In this document: in pieces, positions 61,789 to 64,000 of the stretch | How positions within the stretch are numbered: the first letter of the stretch is position 1 | Layout: every line of letters begins with the position of its first letter | Origin: Peribacillus simplex | GTDB lineage: Bacteria; Bacillota; Bacilli; Bacillales; DSM-1321 | Assembly: GCF_030123325.1 (NCBI RefSeq) | Contig: NZ_CP126106.1 | Span: 4,988,001 to 5,052,000, forward strand | Direction of reading: 5' to 3' | DNA: 64,000 nucleotides | Notes under the pieces: model-generated | Told to the model about the DNA's origin: nothing | The model's input: the letters and a program-made list of their open reading frames with translations, nothing else | Databases searched by the model: none | Position numbers and translations under genes: made by a program

Positions 61789-63126
61789 TTGAGAATGACA
61801 AAAAATTTATTGGATCCGCCAAAAATACTTGTACTCGGCTTTGCCCTCCTGATACTTATTGGGGCCTATTTATTAACCCTGCCGATTTCCACTGAAAATG
61901 GCAATGGTCTTTCTTTTCTGGATGCTTTATTCACCGCAACCTCCGCTACTTGTGTAACAGGACTTGTCGTAGTGGACACTGGATCGACTTTCACCACTTT
62001 TGGTGAGTTGGTCATCTTAACACTGATTCAGATAGGCGGTTTAGGGTTCATGTCGTTTGCGACATTTTTCTTTTTCCTTTTAGGCAAAAAGATTTCTTTA
62101 AAAGGCAGGTTACTCTTGCAGGAATCCTTAAATAATCTATCCATGGCAGGTGTAGTCAGGTTAGTGAAACGGCTTTTAATTTTCACGGCCATCATTGAGG
62201 GCATGGGTGCCATTATTCTAGCGATTCGCTTTTCTTTTGACATGCCAATCGGTAAAGCAATTTATTACGGGATTTTTCATTCCATATCGAATTTCAATAA
62301 TGCCGGCTTTGATTTAATGGGGGAATTCAGGAGTTTGACCCCTTATGTATCGGATCCACTCGTAACCCTTACGGTCGTCTTCCTCATCACGTTTGGCGGA
62401 ATAGGTTTTATCGTGATGAATGAAATATACGAATACCGTGATACCCATCGTTTATCCATACATACGAAGGTTGTTCTGACGACTAGCTTGGCACTTACGA
62501 TTTCCGGCGCAATTTTAATCTTTTTATTCGAGTTCGGCAATGCCAAGACATTGCAGCCTTTATCTTTCATGGGTAAAACGCTGGCATCATTATTTCAATC
62601 GGTATCACCAAGGACTGCAGGCTCCAATACGCTGAATATCCCTGATTTAACTCAGCCTACATTACTGCTCATCATTTTCTTGATGTTCGTCGGGGCTTCA
62701 CCCGGATCGACAGGCGGCGGGATTAAAACGACTACATTGGCGACGCTTGTCGGAACGGTCTGGTCACAGATTAAAGGAAAGGGTGATGTGGTATTATTCC
62801 GTCACCGCATTGTGAGTGAAACGATCTTTAAAGCATTATCCGTTACATTCATTGGCGTATTCATGGTTTCAATCATCTCCATTCTGCTGACCATCACTGA
62901 AAGTGGAACTGACTTCTTGATGATTTTATTTGAAGCCACTTCAGCATTCGCCACCGTGGGACTTTCAATGGGTTTGACCCCCGAATTATCACCGGTTGGC
63001 CGGATGCTCATCATTTTCACGATGTTCGCAGGCCGTGTGGGTCCTTTGACTTTGGCCTTTGCCATTACTATGAGGCGCAAACCAGATCCGTTCCGACGTC
63101 CAAAAGGGAAAATCATGATTGGTTAA
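61789..63126 (+). CDS. ktrB: K+ transporter membrane subunit KtrB
   Basis: A 445-residue Trk/Ktr/HKT-family channel-like potassium transporter. The four pore loops with the selectivity-filter Gly are visible: SATCVTGLVV, FNNAGFDL, SPRTAGSNT and AFATVGLSMG, each in an M1-P-M2 repeat. It works with the cytosolic ring of KtrA. The start is a TTG at 61789 with AAGGATG upstream; the ATG six bases on is an alternative. It is controlled by the c-di-AMP riboswitch upstream. Confidence 0.93.
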   Translation: MRMTKNLLDPPKILVLGFALLILIGAYLLTLPISTENGNGLSFLDALFTATSATCVTGLVVVDTGSTFTTFGELVILTLIQIGGLGFMSFATFFFFLLGKKISLKGRLLLQESLNNLSMAGVVRLVKRLLIFTAIIEGMGAIILAIRFSFDMPIGKAIYYGIFHSISNFNNAGFDLMGEFRSLTPYVSDPLVTLTVVFLITFGGIGFIVMNEIYEYRDTHRLSIHTKVVLTTSLALTISGAILIFLFEFGNAKTLQPLSFMGKTLASLFQSVSPRTAGSNTLNIPDLTQPTLLLIIFLMFVGASPGSTGGGIKTTTLATLVGTVWSQIKGKGDVVLFRHRIVSETIFKALSVTFIGVFMVSIISILLTITESGTDFLMILFEATSAFATVGLSMGLTPELSPVGRMLIIFTMFAGRVGPLTLAFAITMRRKPDPFRRPKGKIMIG

Positions 63127-63149
63127 ACATAAATGAAGGAGTGTAAAAG

Positions 63150-63806
63150 ATGGGAAAACGACAATATGCCGTGATCGGTTTAGGCAGATTCGGAACCAGT
63201 GTGGCCCATAGATTATATACGGCTGGCCAAGAGGTATTGGGTATTGATGTCAACGAGGAAAGAGTCGAGAATGCGGAACTGAGCGTTACCCATGCGATCA
63301 TGGCGGATACGACGGAAGAAGAGACTTTGAGGTCAATCGGAATCCGTAATTTCGATTGTGTCATCGTAGCCATCGGAAATGACATGCAATCGAGCATTTT
63401 AACTACCTTGCTTTTAAAAGAGATTGGGGTCAATAAGGTCATTGCCAAAGCACTTAATAAAAATCACGGTCAGGTGCTCACCAAAGTCGGTGCCGACTGG
63501 GTCATCTATCCTGAGAGGGATATGGGGGAACGGGTCGCGAATCAGCTCCTGTCCCCTAACATGCTGAACTATATAGAGATCTCTAAAGAATACAATATCG
63601 AGGAAATCATCCTGCCCATGAGCATGAAGGGAAAAAGCCTCAGGGAGCTTGATCTACGGGCAAAATATAATATCAGCGTCATTGCCATAGTGAGTAATGG
63701 AGAAATCATCATAGGACCCTCACCGGATCAGGATATCCATGAAAATGATATGCTTTTAGTGGTTGGCAATAAAGAAGATTTAGCCGTCTTTGCCAATATT
63801 GAATAA
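63150..63806 (+). CDS. ktrA: K+ uptake regulatory subunit KtrA
   Basis: A 218-residue RCK protein that gates KtrB. The RCK_N Rossmann domain (residues 1-130) has the nucleotide loop GLGRFGTSVA and the acidic end of beta-2 (GIDVNEE); the RCK_C domain (140-218) is the site where c-di-AMP binds in homologues. It lies 23 bp after ktrB in one operon, with GAAGGAG as its ribosome site. Confidence 0.94.
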   Translation: MGKRQYAVIGLGRFGTSVAHRLYTAGQEVLGIDVNEERVENAELSVTHAIMADTTEEETLRSIGIRNFDCVIVAIGNDMQSSILTTLLLKEIGVNKVIAKALNKNHGQVLTKVGADWVIYPERDMGERVANQLLSPNMLNYIEISKEYNIEEIILPMSMKGKSLRELDLRAKYNISVIAIVSNGEIIIGPSPDQDIHENDMLLVVGNKEDLAVFANIE

Positions 63807-63874
63807 ACCAACAGATTCCGGCTCTTGCTTATATGGGCCCTGTACCCATTTTGAATGCAGCATACTTATAAATG

Positions 63875-63903
63875 CAAGGAGACCGCCATATGGAGGTCTT
63901 CTT
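63875..63903 (+). terminator. CCATATGG-centred hairpin after ktrA
   Basis: GACC-G-CCATATGG-A-GGTC is a near-perfect palindrome followed by TTCTT. It resembles the hairpin split by the IS at 8614-8631/10063-10075 and CCATATGGCGGCC at 6664. It could end the ktr operon, but it overlaps a possible next start codon. Confidence 0.45.
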
Positions 63904-64000
63904 GCTGAAGGTTTATAACGAGCATCCCATGCCCTGGATATGTATGTATTATTTTATCGTACTGATTGCTTGGGCAAGAGTGGACTTTATCGTCACTTTA
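63890..64000 (+). CDS. Possible membrane protein, cut by the right edge
   Basis: An ATG at 63890 preceded by AAGGAG at good spacing opens a 37-codon frame reaching the last base. It begins MEVFLLKVYNEHPMPW and continues with a hydrophobic segment (ICMYYFIVLIAW). The overlap with a hairpin makes it uncertain, and an alternative TTG lies at 63902. No family recognised. Confidence 0.35.
   Translation, partial: MEVFLLKVYNEHPMPWICMYYFIVLIAWARVDFIVTL

Noticed and set aside
1..64000. CRISPR arrays, tRNA, rRNA or phage attachment sites
   Set aside because: The only regular repeats have a ~216-bp period without spacers of CRISPR type, and no cloverleaf or rRNA sequence was noticed on reading.

Overview
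The window looks like chromosomal DNA of a spore-forming, low-GC Bacillaceae. Support comes from the LysM/GH18 spore-cortex-type glycosidase, AAGGAGG-type ribosome sites, KtrAB behind a ydaO/yuaA-type riboswitch, and Gram-positive lipoprotein and wall-protein signals. My guess is a Peribacillus/Bacillus simplex-like lineage, but that rests on general impression only.

Left part (1-22 kb): two secreted nucleotide-scavenging proteins (a YhcR-type OB-fold protein cut by the left edge, and a wall-binding 5'-nucleotidase), then a tandem repeat array. Next come an XRE/cupin regulator divergent from a LysE exporter, a spore glycosidase, and an IS150-type insertion sequence sitting exactly in a hairpin terminator. 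An organosulfur locus follows: on the minus strand two HpaB-family flavin monooxygenases, SsuD and an SfnG-like monooxygenase; divergent from them a MetQ-MetN-MetI type importer; then a TauE-type exporter. Both divergent transcripts start with a short leader that contains an intrinsic terminator, and a TTCCAATTGGAA palindrome lies at the importer's start site. A two-gene ABC exporter with a TetR regulator closes this part.

Centre (23.3-50.7 kb): a visibly more AT-rich hybrid NRPS/trans-AT PKS cluster with its own Sfp-type PPTase, MFS exporter, stand-alone acyltransferase, type II thioesterase and P450. Read in transcription order (minus strand) the assembly line is A(Thr)-PCP / C-A(Val)-PCP / C-A(Cys-like)-PCP // KS-ACP-C // half-C-A(Val/Ile)-PCP / C-A(Asp)-PCP-half-C // KS-ACP-reductase. 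There is no KR, DH, ER, E or TE domain, so the expected product is a five-residue, two-ketide lipid-free peptide released reductively as an aldehyde (or as something cyclised from it). I do not recognise this architecture as a named compound; it is the best candidate for an undescribed system here.

Right part (51.6-64 kb): a GNAT acetyltransferase, decayed remnants (subtilase, IS3 transposase), a GntR regulator, a second repeat array of six ~216-bp units, PepD dipeptidase, a VanZ-like protein, an ABC-2 exporter pair with a TetR regulator, and the c-di-AMP-riboswitch-controlled ktrB-ktrA potassium uptake operon. The two repeat arrays, about 49 kb apart and in opposite orientation, belong to one structured repeat superfamily: a predicted stem shows compensatory changes between the two types. 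All domain, motif and specificity-code assignments were made by eye; no database search was run.
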